Shown here: positions 1-5,992 of the stretch, one piece after another | How the letters are laid out: each line of letters opens with the position of its first letter | How positions within the stretch are numbered: the stretch's first letter is position 1 | Assembly: GCA_959604115.1 (NCBI GenBank) | Contig: CAUHBW010000166.1 | Span: 1-8,043, forward strand | Origin: an uncultured Bilophila sp. | GTDB taxonomy: Bacteria; Desulfobacterota; Desulfovibrionia; Desulfovibrionales; Desulfovibrionaceae | DNA: 8,043 bases | Reading direction: 5' to 3' | The notes under the pieces: generated by a model | Databases searched by the model: none | What the model was told of the DNA's origin: nothing | The model's input: the letters and a program-made list of their open reading frames with translations, nothing else | Translations under genes and position numbers: made by a program

Positions 1-534
1 GTCCTGTCCGTACACGGCGCAAAATTCCGTCCCGTAGGCGCTGGTGGCGATGACCTTTTCCGGGGCCGTCTCCACATAATAGCTGTGCACGAAATAGAAG
101 GCCGCGCTCTCGGGGATGTCCTTCAGGATCGGGCTCTCCTGCTTGCGGGAAAGGGTGTTCCAGCCCATGTGGGGAATGCGGATGGGCGCGCCCTCCTCTT
201 CCAGCCGTTCGTCGAAGCGCACGCAGCGGCCTTCCACGAGGCCGAGAGTCCGCGTGTCGTTCTCCTCGCTGCGCTCCACCATGATCTGGCAGCCCAGACA
301 GATGCCGAGCAGGGGACGGCCCGAGGAAACGACGTTCCGCAGCACCGCGTCGAGGCCGGAATCCTGAAGATGGCGCATGGCCTGTCCGGCCGCGCCCACG
401 CCGGGGAAAATCACGCCGGCGGCCCCGTCCACGACGGCGGGGTCGGCGGTGATGGCGCAGGGAATGCCCAGATGATCGAGCGCGCGGCGCACGCTGGTCT
501 GGTTCCCCGCCTTGTAGTCGAGTATCGCAAGCAT
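1..534 (-). CDS. hisH: Imidazole glycerol phosphate synthase glutaminase subunit HisH (partial, 3' end off window)
   Basis: Reading the minus strand from the ATG at 534 gives 178 uninterrupted codons to the window edge, beginning MLAILDYKAGNQTSVRRALD. This is the class I glutamine amidotransferase subunit of histidine biosynthesis. It hydrolyses glutamine and channels ammonia to HisF, which turns PRFAR into imidazole glycerol phosphate and AICAR in the cytoplasm. Visible motifs are the oxyanion-strand region VIFPGVGAAG (residues 41-50), the nucleophile elbow GICLGCQ with the catalytic Cys at residue 79, and IPHMGWN near residues 120-126. The family is usually about 200-215 residues, so some 25-35 C-terminal residues, including the catalytic His-Pro-Glu, lie beyond position 1. 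A purine-rich GGGAAG just upstream of the ATG on the minus strand fits a ribosome binding site. hisF would be expected nearby, outside the window. It is transcribed away from the dsr genes. The identification is firm. Confidence 0.93.
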   Translation of the reverse strand, partial: MLAILDYKAGNQTSVRRALDHLGIPCAITADPAVVDGAAGVIFPGVGAAGQAMRHLQDSGLDAVLRNVVSSGRPLLGICLGCQIMVERSEENDTRTLGLVEGRCVRFDERLEEEGAPIRIPHMGWNTLSRKQESPILKDIPESAAFYFVHSYYVETAPEKVIATSAYGTEFCAVYGQD

Positions 535-872
535 AGTTCTTCCCGGTAAGCCGTTGTCCGGCGCGTCCGCGCGAAGAAAGCCTCCGCGGGCGGCGACGGG
601 TGAAATCCCTCAGAAAAGGGCCGAAAAGACAATACGATCCGGGTCCGCCGCAGGTCAAGGGCCGCCCCGCCCCCAAAAAACGGAAAAGACGCCCGAGTCC
701 CGCCTCCGGGAACGCGCCGGGCCAGTCGGGAAGGCCGGGGTTGACAGAATCCCTTCTCTGGGCGAAAAAGAGGAGAATACCATACTCTATCACGAGGTAA
801 ACCAAGGCCCTCCCTCTCCTGTTGCGTACGGAGACTCGTCGCCTCCCGAGGGCCGCAGCGCCAAGGATACGC
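535..872. other. Divergent intergenic region between hisH and the RlpA-like gene
   Basis: This 338-bp spacer separates two divergently read genes. It has no convincing coding region: the open frames through it are GC-driven, lack ribosome binding sites and resemble no family I recognise. It holds the candidate hisH promoter (minus strand). It also has a perfect TTGACA at 741-746 on the plus strand that would suit the downstream gene, but no good -10 hexamer lies 16-19 nt further on (the 17-nt position reads GAAAAA). AAGGA at 863-867 is the likely ribosome binding site of the gene starting at 873. No tRNA or other RNA fold was recognised. Confidence 0.6.
629..658 (-). promoter_or_regulatory. 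Candidate sigma-70 promoter for hisH
   Basis: On the minus strand TTGACC (658-653) is followed after 18 nt by TATTGT (634-629), matching the consensus at 5/6 and 4/6 positions. It sits about 95 nt upstream of the hisH ATG and points the right way. This is a match by eye only. The spacer region is GC-rich, so chance matches are less likely than in AT-rich DNA. Confidence 0.4.
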
Positions 873-1583
873 ATGCTAAAACGAGCCATAACCCTGCTGC
901 TTTTGGCTCTTCCCTTCTATCTGGCCGCCGTCCCGCAGGCGGAAGGCCGATCTCCGGGCCCCATGTTCGAGGTCTACACCGGGGGAGCCACCTTCTACAG
1001 CGACTCGTTCCACGGCAAGAAAACAGCCAACGGGGAACGCTACGACAAACACGAGTTCACGGCGGCGCACCGCACTCTTCCTCTGGGAACAGTGGTCCGC
1101 GTGACCAACCTTTCCAACGGGCGCAACCTGCTCGTCCGCATCAACGACCGGGGACCGGGCAAGAAGAAGCTCATCCTCGACGTCTCCCGGGCCGCCGCCA
1201 GCAAGCTGAACATGATTCGGCGCGGCGTCATCTCCGTGCAGGTGGAAGTCGTCTCTGACAGACGCGGCGTTCCGATCCGTAAGGGCAGCGCGTTTTACCT
1301 GCGGGTGGCCGACGCCAGAACGCTCAAGGACGCCCGGAACAAACTCCACGCGCTCACGTCCGACCGCTCCTCCAAGCATACCAGACATTCTTCCCGCTAC
1401 CGGGCCAGCGAACTCAAGCTCCTCTCGGAAACCCTCCCCAACGGCCGCAAGCATTACTTCGTCGGCCAGGGGCCCTTCACCCGCTATCGGGACGCCGTCA
1501 ACGCCCTGCGCAAGGTCCGCGACAGGCACTCCGAGGCAAGCCTCGCCTGCCTCCCCAAGATGGTCGCCGAAAACACCTTCTGA
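873..1583 (+). CDS. rlpA: RlpA-like septal ring lytic transglycosylase (DPBB domain), exported
   Basis: This gene encodes a 236-residue envelope protein. Residues 1-25 form a signal peptide: MLKR, a leucine-rich core, then an AVPQA cleavage-like region. Residues about 35-125 are a double-psi beta-barrel domain of the RlpA type, with GGATFYSDSFHGKKTANGE, YDKHEFTAAHRTLPLGT and the hallmark INDRGP, then LDVSRAAA. RlpA enzymes cleave glycan strands lacking peptide stems near the division septum. Family acidic and His positions appear present (E55, D58, H66, D92, D103). Residues 130-236 are basic and end in a stretch (about 190-217) with a faint resemblance to a SPOR peptidoglycan-binding repeat. 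There is no lipobox cysteine, so it should be soluble in the periplasm, unlike E. coli RlpA, which is a lipoprotein. The ATG at 873 is preferred over an in-frame TTG at 822 because AAGGA lies 5 nt upstream and the signal peptide then starts at the N-terminus. Catalytic activity is inferred. Confidence 0.85.
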   Translation: MLKRAITLLLLALPFYLAAVPQAEGRSPGPMFEVYTGGATFYSDSFHGKKTANGERYDKHEFTAAHRTLPLGTVVRVTNLSNGRNLLVRINDRGPGKKKLILDVSRAAASKLNMIRRGVISVQVEVVSDRRGVPIRKGSAFYLRVADARTLKDARNKLHALTSDRSSKHTRHSSRYRASELKLLSETLPNGRKHYFVGQGPFTRYRDAVNALRKVRDRHSEASLACLPKMVAENTF

Positions 1584-2066
1584 ACCGCCGTTCCGTCTCT
1601 CCTTTCCGGAGCGTCTTTTCGTGCGTCCGGCGTCAGCCTTCCGTCCGGCGTCAGCCTTCCGCCCGGCGGCGCGCCGCACTTTTTGGGACAATCTTCCCGC
1701 TTTTCCGGGCCGCCCCACGCGCCTTTCCGCGGGCGCCGAGGCCAGCAATGAGGCAACACTGCGAAATCACAGCCGAACGTCTTCGCGGAGCCCTAAGATT
1801 GTTCAAAAAATCACTATATCTTTTTTGTTCTTCTTTGCACAGGATTTCGTCGCTCTCTCTACTTCACTCTTTTTATTATCTTTTCATGGGAAAAACAGGA
1901 AAGGGACAACCGTTTTCAACTCCCCGGAACCCCCTTTTTGAGTGGTGCGGAAATTCACTCCATACCCTATCGTGGCAGAATCACGCGCCATTTGCGCGAA
2001 CTTCCGGCCCCGAGCGGTCAAATGTGCACAAAATCCTTTGATGACACCGTATTTCCGGGCCCTTCC
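1584..2066. other. Long gene-free region upstream of the dsrA promoter
   Basis: Nearly 500 bp without a credible gene. The first 160 bp is GC-rich and includes the 18-bp tandem duplication. From about 1790 to 1990 the base composition falls sharply, with runs such as CTATATCTTTTTTG and TTTTTATTATCTTTTC. Small symmetric elements are present: GAGTG/CACTC (1940-1944 and 1956-1960), the near-palindrome TTTGCGCGAA around 1991-2000, and the perfect 8-bp palindrome TGTGCACA (2023-2030). Short open frames here (for example from 1748) have no ribosome binding site and no protein-like composition. An upstream regulatory region for the dsr genes is the simplest reading, but no known regulator's site was matched. 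Confidence 0.5.
1625..1669. repeat. Perfect 18-bp tandem duplication with a decayed third start
   Basis: The unit GTCCGGCGTCAGCCTTCC occurs at 1625-1642 and again without gap at 1643-1660. GCCCGGCGG (1661-1669) then repeats the first nine bases with two differences. It lies about 40 nt after the stop of the RlpA-like gene, in non-coding DNA. It looks like a small slippage duplication; no function is evident. Confidence 0.85.
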
Positions 2067-2096
2067 TTGACACGATCAAGAACGGCATGGTATTTT
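2067..2096 (+). promoter_or_regulatory. Strong candidate promoter for dsrA-dsrBD (extended -10)
   Basis: A perfect -35 TTGACA (2067-2072) is separated by 18 nt from TATTTT (2091-2096), which is directly preceded by TGG (2088-2090), an extended -10 TGn element. Transcription would start near 2103, leaving a leader of about 115 nt before the dsrA ATG. It is the best sigma-70 match I found in the window, and fits genes whose codon bias suggests very high expression. Not experimentally shown. Confidence 0.65.
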
Positions 2097-2161
2097 TCAC
2101 AAGAAGTAAGATAACTGAGATCAGGCTTGGGCGTTTGCGTCCGGCCGTCTTGGAATATCCC

Positions 2162-2176
2162 GCGGCTTTCAGCCGC
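2162..2176 (+). other. Small perfect hairpin in the dsrA leader
   Basis: GCGGCT (2162-2167) and AGCCGC (2171-2176) pair perfectly around a TTC loop, 42 nt before the dsrA start codon. CCGC (2173-2176) could instead pair with GCGG (2185-2188), so two structures exclude each other. There is no following T-run, so it is not a terminator. It may stabilise the mRNA or be incidental. Confidence 0.35.
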
Positions 2177-2206
2177 ACCACAATGCGGTTACCAACCAAA
2201 CCAAGT

Positions 2207-2211
2207 GGAGG
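2207..2211 (+). promoter_or_regulatory. Ribosome binding site that fixes the dsrA start
   Basis: A perfect GGAGG lies 7 nt before the ATG at 2219. It decides the start: the longer open frame from the ATG at 2087 would begin inside the extended -10 of the promoter and lacks a ribosome binding site. Confidence 0.9.
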
Positions 2212-2218
2212 TAAGGCA

Positions 2219-3535
2219 ATGGCAATCAAACATCCAACTCCCTTGTTGGATCAACTCGAAACTGGCCCCTGGCCCAGCTTCGTGTCCGACATCAAGCAGG
2301 AAGCTGAATACAGAGCGGCCAACCCCGACAACGTGGAATTCCAGATTCCCGCTGACGCTCCGGACGACCTGCTCGGCGTGCTCGAACTTTCCTACAAGGA
2401 AAAGGAAACGCACTGGAAGCACGGCGGCATCGTGGGCGTGTTCGGTTACGGCGGCGGCGTCATCGGCCGTTACTGCGACCAGCCCGACATGTTCCCCGGC
2501 GTGGCTCACTTCCACACCGTGCGCGTGGCCCAGCCTTCCGGCAAATTCTACTCCACCGAATTCCTGCGCGGCCTGTGCGACATCTGGGAACTGCGCGGTT
2601 CCGGCCTGACCAACATGCACGGCTCCACCGGTGACATCGTGCTCATCGGTACGCAGACCCCGCAGCTGGAAGAAATCTTCCACGACCTGACCCACAAGAT
2701 GGACGTCGACCTCGGCGGTTCCGGTTCGAACCTCCGTACCCCCGCCGCCTGCATGGGCCAGAGCCGCTGCGAATACGCCTGCTACAACACGCAGGACGCC
2801 TGCTACCAGCTCACCATGGACTACCAGGACGAGCTGCACCGCCCGGCCTTCCCCTACAAGTTCAAGTTCAAATTCGACGGTTGCCCGAACGGCTGCGTGG
2901 CCGCCATGGCCCGTTCCGACTTCGCCGTCGTGGGCACCTGGAAGGACGACATCAAGATCGATCAGGAAGCCGTGAAGGCCTACGTTGCCGGCGAATTCGC
3001 CCCCAACGCCGGCGCTCATTCCGGTCGTGACTGGGGCAAGTTCGACATCGAAGCCGAAGTCATCAACCTGTGCCCCTCCAAGTGCATGAAGTGGGACGGA
3101 AGCCGCCTCTTCATCAACAACGCCGAGTGCGTGCGCTGCATGCACTGTATCAACACCATGCCTCGCGCCCTGCACATCGGCGACGAACGCGGCGCCTCCA
3201 TCCTTTGCGGCGCCAAGGCCCCGGTCGTTGACGGCGCTCAGATGGGCTCCCTGCTCGTTCCCTTCATCCCCGTTGAAGCTCCCTACACCGAACTCAAAGA
3301 CCTCATCGAAAAGATTTGGGACTGGTGGATGGAAGAAGGCAAGAACCGCGAACGTCTCGGCGAAACCATGAAGCGTCTGTCCTTCCAGAAGCTGCTTGAA
3401 GTGACCGAAATCCCCGCTCTTGCTCAGCACGTCAAGGAACCGCGTTCCAACCCGTACATCTTCTTCAAGGAAGAGGAAGTGCCCGGCGGCTGGACCCGTG
3501 ACCTGGCGGCTTACCGCTCCAGACATCAACGCTAA
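2219..3535 (+). CDS. dsrA: Dissimilatory sulfite reductase (desulfoviridin) alpha subunit DsrA
   Basis: This is a 438-residue cytoplasmic subunit, one residue longer than D. vulgaris DsrA and collinear with it. With DsrB it forms the alpha2beta2 siroheme enzyme that reduces sulfite with six electrons overall, in vivo delivering sulfur to DsrC. Visible in order are an N-terminal helical part, the sulfite reductase half-domain (GGIVGVFGYGGGVIGRYCDQ at 69-88), and the cysteines of the siroheme-linked cluster (C178, C184, C222, C226). A ferredoxin domain follows with C285 and CVRCMHCINTMP (C304, C307, C310). The C-terminus IFFKEEEVPGGW is typical. In desulfoviridins the DsrA site is known to hold largely metal-free sirohydrochlorin, so it is probably structural here too. 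Codon use is strongly biased (mostly GAA for Glu, AAG for Lys), as in highly expressed genes. The stop lies 18 bp before dsrB, in one operon. Confidence 0.98.
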   Translation: MAIKHPTPLLDQLETGPWPSFVSDIKQEAEYRAANPDNVEFQIPADAPDDLLGVLELSYKEKETHWKHGGIVGVFGYGGGVIGRYCDQPDMFPGVAHFHTVRVAQPSGKFYSTEFLRGLCDIWELRGSGLTNMHGSTGDIVLIGTQTPQLEEIFHDLTHKMDVDLGGSGSNLRTPAACMGQSRCEYACYNTQDACYQLTMDYQDELHRPAFPYKFKFKFDGCPNGCVAAMARSDFAVVGTWKDDIKIDQEAVKAYVAGEFAPNAGAHSGRDWGKFDIEAEVINLCPSKCMKWDGSRLFINNAECVRCMHCINTMPRALHIGDERGASILCGAKAPVVDGAQMGSLLVPFIPVEAPYTELKDLIEKIWDWWMEEGKNRERLGETMKRLSFQKLLEVTEIPALAQHVKEPRSNPYIFFKEEEVPGGWTRDLAAYRSRHQR

Positions 3536-3553
3536 AGAGAAGGGAGAATTACC

Positions 3554-5008
3554 ATGGCGTTCATTTCTTCCGGCTACAATCCTGAAAAGCCGATGGAAGG
3601 CCGTATCTCCGATATTGGCCCTCGCAAATACGATTCGTTCTTCCCTGAAGTCATCAAGAAGAACTTTGGCAAATGGCTGTACCACGAAATTCTGGAACCC
3701 GGCGTGCTCGTCCACGTCGCCGAATCCGGCGATAAGGTGTACACCGTGCGCTGCGGCGGCACCCGTACGATGTCCGTTACCAACATCCGCGAAATCTGCG
3801 ACATCGCCGACAAGTACTGCGGCGGCCACGTTCGTTGGACGACCCGTAACAACGTCGAATTCATGGTGACCGACGAAGCCACCCTGAAGGCCCTCAAGGA
3901 AGACCTGTCTTCCCGCAAGTTCGCCGCGGGTTCCTACAAGTTCCCCATCGGCGGCACCGGCGCCGGCGTCTCCAACATCGTGCACACCCAGGGCTGGGTG
4001 CACTGCCACACCCCCGCCACCGACGCCTCCGGCCCGGTGAAGGCCGTGATGGACACCATGTTCGACGATTTCAAGAACATGCGTCTGCCCGCCCCCGTGC
4101 GCATCTCCCTGGCCTGCTGCATCAACATGTGCGGCGCCGTGCACTGCTCCGACATCGGCATCGTGGGTATCCACCGCAAACCTCCGATGATCGACGACCA
4201 GTGGGTTGACCAGCTCTGCGAAATTCCGCTGGCTGTCGCCGCCTGCCCCACCGCCGCCGTGCGTCCGGTCAAGACCGAACACGACGGCAAGAAGGTGAAC
4301 TCCGTGGCCATCAAGCAGGACCGCTGCATGTACTGCGGCAACTGCTACACCATGTGCCCCGCCCTACCCATCTCCGACGGCGAAGGCGACGGCGTGGCCC
4401 TGATGGTTGGTGGTAAGGTTTCCAACCGTATCTCCATGCCCAAGTTCTCCAAGGTGGTCGTGGCCTACATCCCCAACGAACCGCCCCGCTGGAACACCCT
4501 CACCAGCACGATCAAGCACATCGTGGAAGTGTACTCCGAAAACGCCAACAAGTACGAACGACTGGGTGACTGGGCCGAACGCATCGGCTGGGAATCCTTC
4601 TTCGAACTGACCGGCCTTGAGTTCACCCACCACCTGATCGACGACTTCCGTGATCCGGCGTACTACACCTGGCGCCAGAGCACCCAGTTCAAGTTCTCCG
4701 AAGTGGCTCTCGCCATCCACGAAGGCGCCGAAGCTCACGCTTCCGCCGCCGCGGCCGAAGTCACCGCCGAGGACAAGGACGTTGTCGTCAACTTCCTCAA
4801 GGACAAGATGGCCCGTCCCGGCGCCAAGTCCAAGTACTACTTCAAGGACTTCCTGGAACTCTTCCCCGCCAAGAGCACCCGCGACGTCAAGAACGTCCTG
4901 TCCGTGCTCGTGTCCGAAGAAGCCCTGGAATACTGGTCTTCCGGTTCCACGACCATGTACGGCCTCAAGGGCGCCGGCAAGCAGGCCGGTACCGAAGGCG
5001 AAAACTAG
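3554..5008 (+). CDS. dsrB: Fused dissimilatory sulfite reductase beta subunit and DsrD (DsrB-DsrD)
   Basis: A 484-residue protein against 381 for ordinary DsrB. Residues 1-381 are DsrB, the catalytic subunit: C151, C188, C189 and C193 mark the siroheme and coupled [4Fe-4S] region (SLACCINMCGAVHCSD). C231 and CMYCGNCYTMCP (C258, C261, C264, C268) form the ferredoxin domain. The usual DsrB end, TWRQSTQFKF, is reached at 381. An Ala/Glu-rich linker follows (about 382-402). Residues about 403-484 are a complete DsrD: VVNFLKDK, then KYYFKDFLELFP, and the signature LEYWSSGSTTMYGLKGAGK (458-476). DsrD is a winged-helix protein of about 78 residues, normally a separate gene, shown in other organisms to activate DsrAB allosterically. 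The same fusion is known from Bilophila wadsworthia. AAGGGAG (3540-3546) lies 7 nt before the ATG. No stop, frameshift or good internal start separates the parts, so a separate DsrD is not expected. Confidence 0.97.
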   Translation: MAFISSGYNPEKPMEGRISDIGPRKYDSFFPEVIKKNFGKWLYHEILEPGVLVHVAESGDKVYTVRCGGTRTMSVTNIREICDIADKYCGGHVRWTTRNNVEFMVTDEATLKALKEDLSSRKFAAGSYKFPIGGTGAGVSNIVHTQGWVHCHTPATDASGPVKAVMDTMFDDFKNMRLPAPVRISLACCINMCGAVHCSDIGIVGIHRKPPMIDDQWVDQLCEIPLAVAACPTAAVRPVKTEHDGKKVNSVAIKQDRCMYCGNCYTMCPALPISDGEGDGVALMVGGKVSNRISMPKFSKVVVAYIPNEPPRWNTLTSTIKHIVEVYSENANKYERLGDWAERIGWESFFELTGLEFTHHLIDDFRDPAYYTWRQSTQFKFSEVALAIHEGAEAHASAAAAEVTAEDKDVVVNFLKDKMARPGAKSKYYFKDFLELFPAKSTRDVKNVLSVLVSEEALEYWSSGSTTMYGLKGAGKQAGTEGEN

Positions 5009-5019
5009 TCCACACGGCA

Positions 5020-5038
5020 GCGGGGGGCTTTCCCCCGC
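5020..5038 (+). other. GC hairpin just after the dsrBD stop
   Basis: GCGGGGG (5020-5026) pairs with CCCCCGC (5032-5038) around a GCTTT loop, 11 nt past the stop codon. There is no T-run behind it. It is the first of three successive hairpins and may protect the 3' end of the very abundant dsr message. Confidence 0.5.
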
Positions 5039-5049
5039 CGCCTTTCCGC

Positions 5050-5071
5050 TCCCCGCGCTCCGGCGCGGGGA
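5050..5071 (+). other. GC hairpin with UCCG tetraloop
   Basis: TCCCCGCGC (5050-5058) pairs perfectly with GCGCGGGGA (5063-5071) around TCCG, a loop of the very stable UNCG class. No T-run follows. It is the second of three stem-loops between dsrBD and the terminator, and a likely 3'-end stabiliser or pause site. Confidence 0.6.
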
Positions 5072-5079
5072 CGGATTTC

Positions 5080-5114
5080 AGGGGAGGGAAGCGATTCCCT
5101 CCCCTCTTTCTTTT
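5080..5114 (+). terminator. Intrinsic terminator of the dsrA-dsrBD operon
   Basis: AGGGGAGGGAA (5080-5090) pairs perfectly over 11 bp with TTCCCTCCCCT (5095-5105) around GCGA, a GNRA tetraloop, followed by a T-rich tail CTTTCTTTT. It ends only 11 nt before the next start codon. That gene and dsrN would therefore depend on read-through or on a promoter I could not identify. Confidence 0.85.
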
Positions 5115-5125
5115 CCGGGGAAAAC

Positions 5126-5422
5126 ATGGCGCAGACCATTCGACTCAGACATACGCAGTCCGGCGTCGCCACGACCGGCTTTTACGGCTTCAGTTGGACG
5201 ACCCTCTTTTTCAGCGGCTTTCCCGCAATTTTCCGGGGCGATCTTCTCACCGGGGTACTCGTGCTGCTCCTCAGCGCCTCCTCCTTCTGGATCGTCGCGA
5301 TCATTTGGGCTTTTCTCTATAACCGCGTCTACACCACGCGCCTGCTGGAACGCGGCTACGTCTTCGACGACGCGCCGGACAAGGTCGCGGAGGCCAAACG
5401 CGTGCTGCAGGTACACGAATAG
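5126..5422 (+). CDS. Small membrane protein of unknown function, paralogue 1
   Basis: A 98-residue protein. The N-terminus is TIRLRHTQSG, then GFYGFSWTTLFFSGFPAIFRGD (18-39). A hydrophobic stretch covers about 40-65 (one long or two short membrane segments), and a cytoplasmic-looking tail YNRVYTTRLLERGYVFDD leads to a charged helix. The GFSWTT..F..FPA.FRGD pattern, followed by a membrane segment and YN..YT..LLE.GY, reminds me of widespread small bacterial membrane proteins with DUF2628-like architecture; the exact family is not certain. The start is weakly supported by GGGG at 5117-5120, 5 nt before the ATG. It lies directly behind the dsr terminator, and its stop codon merges into a hairpin (5422-5449). 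The gene at 5982 shares its N-terminal and C-terminal motifs, so the two are probably an old tandem duplication. No role in sulfite reduction is known. Confidence 0.75.
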   Translation: MAQTIRLRHTQSGVATTGFYGFSWTTLFFSGFPAIFRGDLLTGVLVLLLSASSFWIVAIIWAFLYNRVYTTRLLERGYVFDDAPDKVAEAKRVLQVHE

Positions 5423-5449
5423 CGGACGCGCCCCGCACGGCTCGTCCGC
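5422..5449 (+). other. Hairpin starting at the stop codon of paralogue 1
   Basis: GCGGACG (5422-5428) pairs with CGTCCGC (5443-5449). Inside, GCC (5430-5432) pairs with GGC (5439-5441) across a single C/T mismatch, giving about ten pairs with a six-nt loop. No T-run follows, so termination would have to be Rho-dependent, or the stem acts on mRNA stability. Confidence 0.45.
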
Positions 5450-5602
5450 CCGGAGGACGGCTCCGGCCCTCCGCACCCATTCAGCCCAGTCCGGGCGGGG
5501 GCGAGCGGCGCACACTTTTCGTCCCCGTCTCCCGTCGGGAACCCCTCTTCCCGATCCCCCGCATCCCGGCGAGACGCGTACTCGGCATGCAGGAAGAAAC
5601 GC

Positions 5603-5992
5603 ATGGATCGAAACAACACCATCCGGCTCCGCAATCTCCGCATTGGGAAAGCGACACCGGGACGCCACGGGCTCGGTGGGGAAACGTTCCCGGCGAATCC
5701 AGCCCGGCTCCGGCGCGCTCCGGTTTTCTCCAACATTCGCGGCATCCGATTGCCCGGCACACCCATCGCCTTCGCGCTTCTCGTTCCCGTCCCGTCCGCA
5801 AAACGAGCCGCTCTCCCGGCTCTTCTCCGGGGTACGAGCCTGCCGGACCGCATGAAACCCAACGACATGGGCTTCCTGTCGTTCCCGATGAAACGCACAG
5901 CCATCCCGTTTTCCTCCGACGCCGCCCATGCACGCCTTTACGCGGGCCGCAAAGAGCGTTCCCGCGTCAAGGAGACTTCCAATGTCCGATAA
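5603..5992 (+). pseudogene. Degraded or very diverged middle copy of the small membrane-protein family
   Basis: An open frame of 129 codons from ATG 5603, with AGGAAG 6 nt upstream (5591-5596). Its first 30 residues still align with both neighbours: TIRLRNLRIGKAT.G..G matches TIRLRHTQSGVATTGFYG of paralogue 1, and GLGGETF matches GFSGETL of paralogue 2. The aromatic residues are lost, and beyond about residue 30 the sequence turns into Arg/Pro-rich, low-hydrophobicity protein with only a short hydrophobic run (IAFALLVPV). The conserved YN..YTT..L..GY tail is absent from all three forward frames that I read. It overlaps the start of the next gene by 11 bp. I read it as a decaying tandem copy kept open by high GC; a genuine diverged protein cannot be excluded. 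Confidence 0.42.

Noticed and set aside
741..746. TTGACA as the -35 of a promoter for the RlpA-like gene
   Set aside because: At 16-19 nt spacing the candidate -10 positions read CGAAAA, GAAAAA, AAAAAG and AAAAGA, poor matches; kept only as a note in the spacer entry.
1599..1620. Terminator of the RlpA-like gene (CTCC/GGAG followed by TCTTTTC)
   Set aside because: The stem is only four base pairs and the T-run is short, too weak to call.
2016..2021. An HcpR-like site (GGTCAA) upstream of dsrA
   Set aside because: The partner half TTGACC is missing at the expected spacing; only a single half-site can be seen.
1748..2041. A 97-codon open frame in the AT-rich region before dsrA
   Set aside because: It has no ribosome binding site, an irregular composition and no family resemblance; it overlaps the likely regulatory region.
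2096..2102. A Rex-type operator next to the dsrA promoter (TTCACAA)
   Set aside because: Only one half-site is present; the expected TTGTGAA half four nt upstream is absent.
2087..2218. A longer DsrA starting at the ATG at 2087
   Set aside because: That ATG lies inside the extended -10 region of the candidate promoter and has no ribosome binding site, while the ATG at 2219 has a perfect GGAGG and matches the N-terminus of known DsrA.
2189..4282. A 697-codon open frame on the minus strand across dsrA and dsrB
   Set aside because: It is antisense to two certain genes; it is His/Gly/Val-rich and open only because of the strong codon bias of the dsr genes.
4808..5008. Internal start for a separate DsrD (ATG at 4808 with AAGGA 4 nt upstream)
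   Set aside because: The product would lack the first helix of the winged-helix fold; the purine run is just Lys-Asp-Lys codons, so independent translation is unlikely.
4650..5855. A 401-codon plus-strand open frame spanning the end of dsrBD and the small membrane gene
   Set aside because: It is Ser/Pro/Arg-rich frame-shift translation of real genes, crosses three hairpins and has no ribosome binding site.
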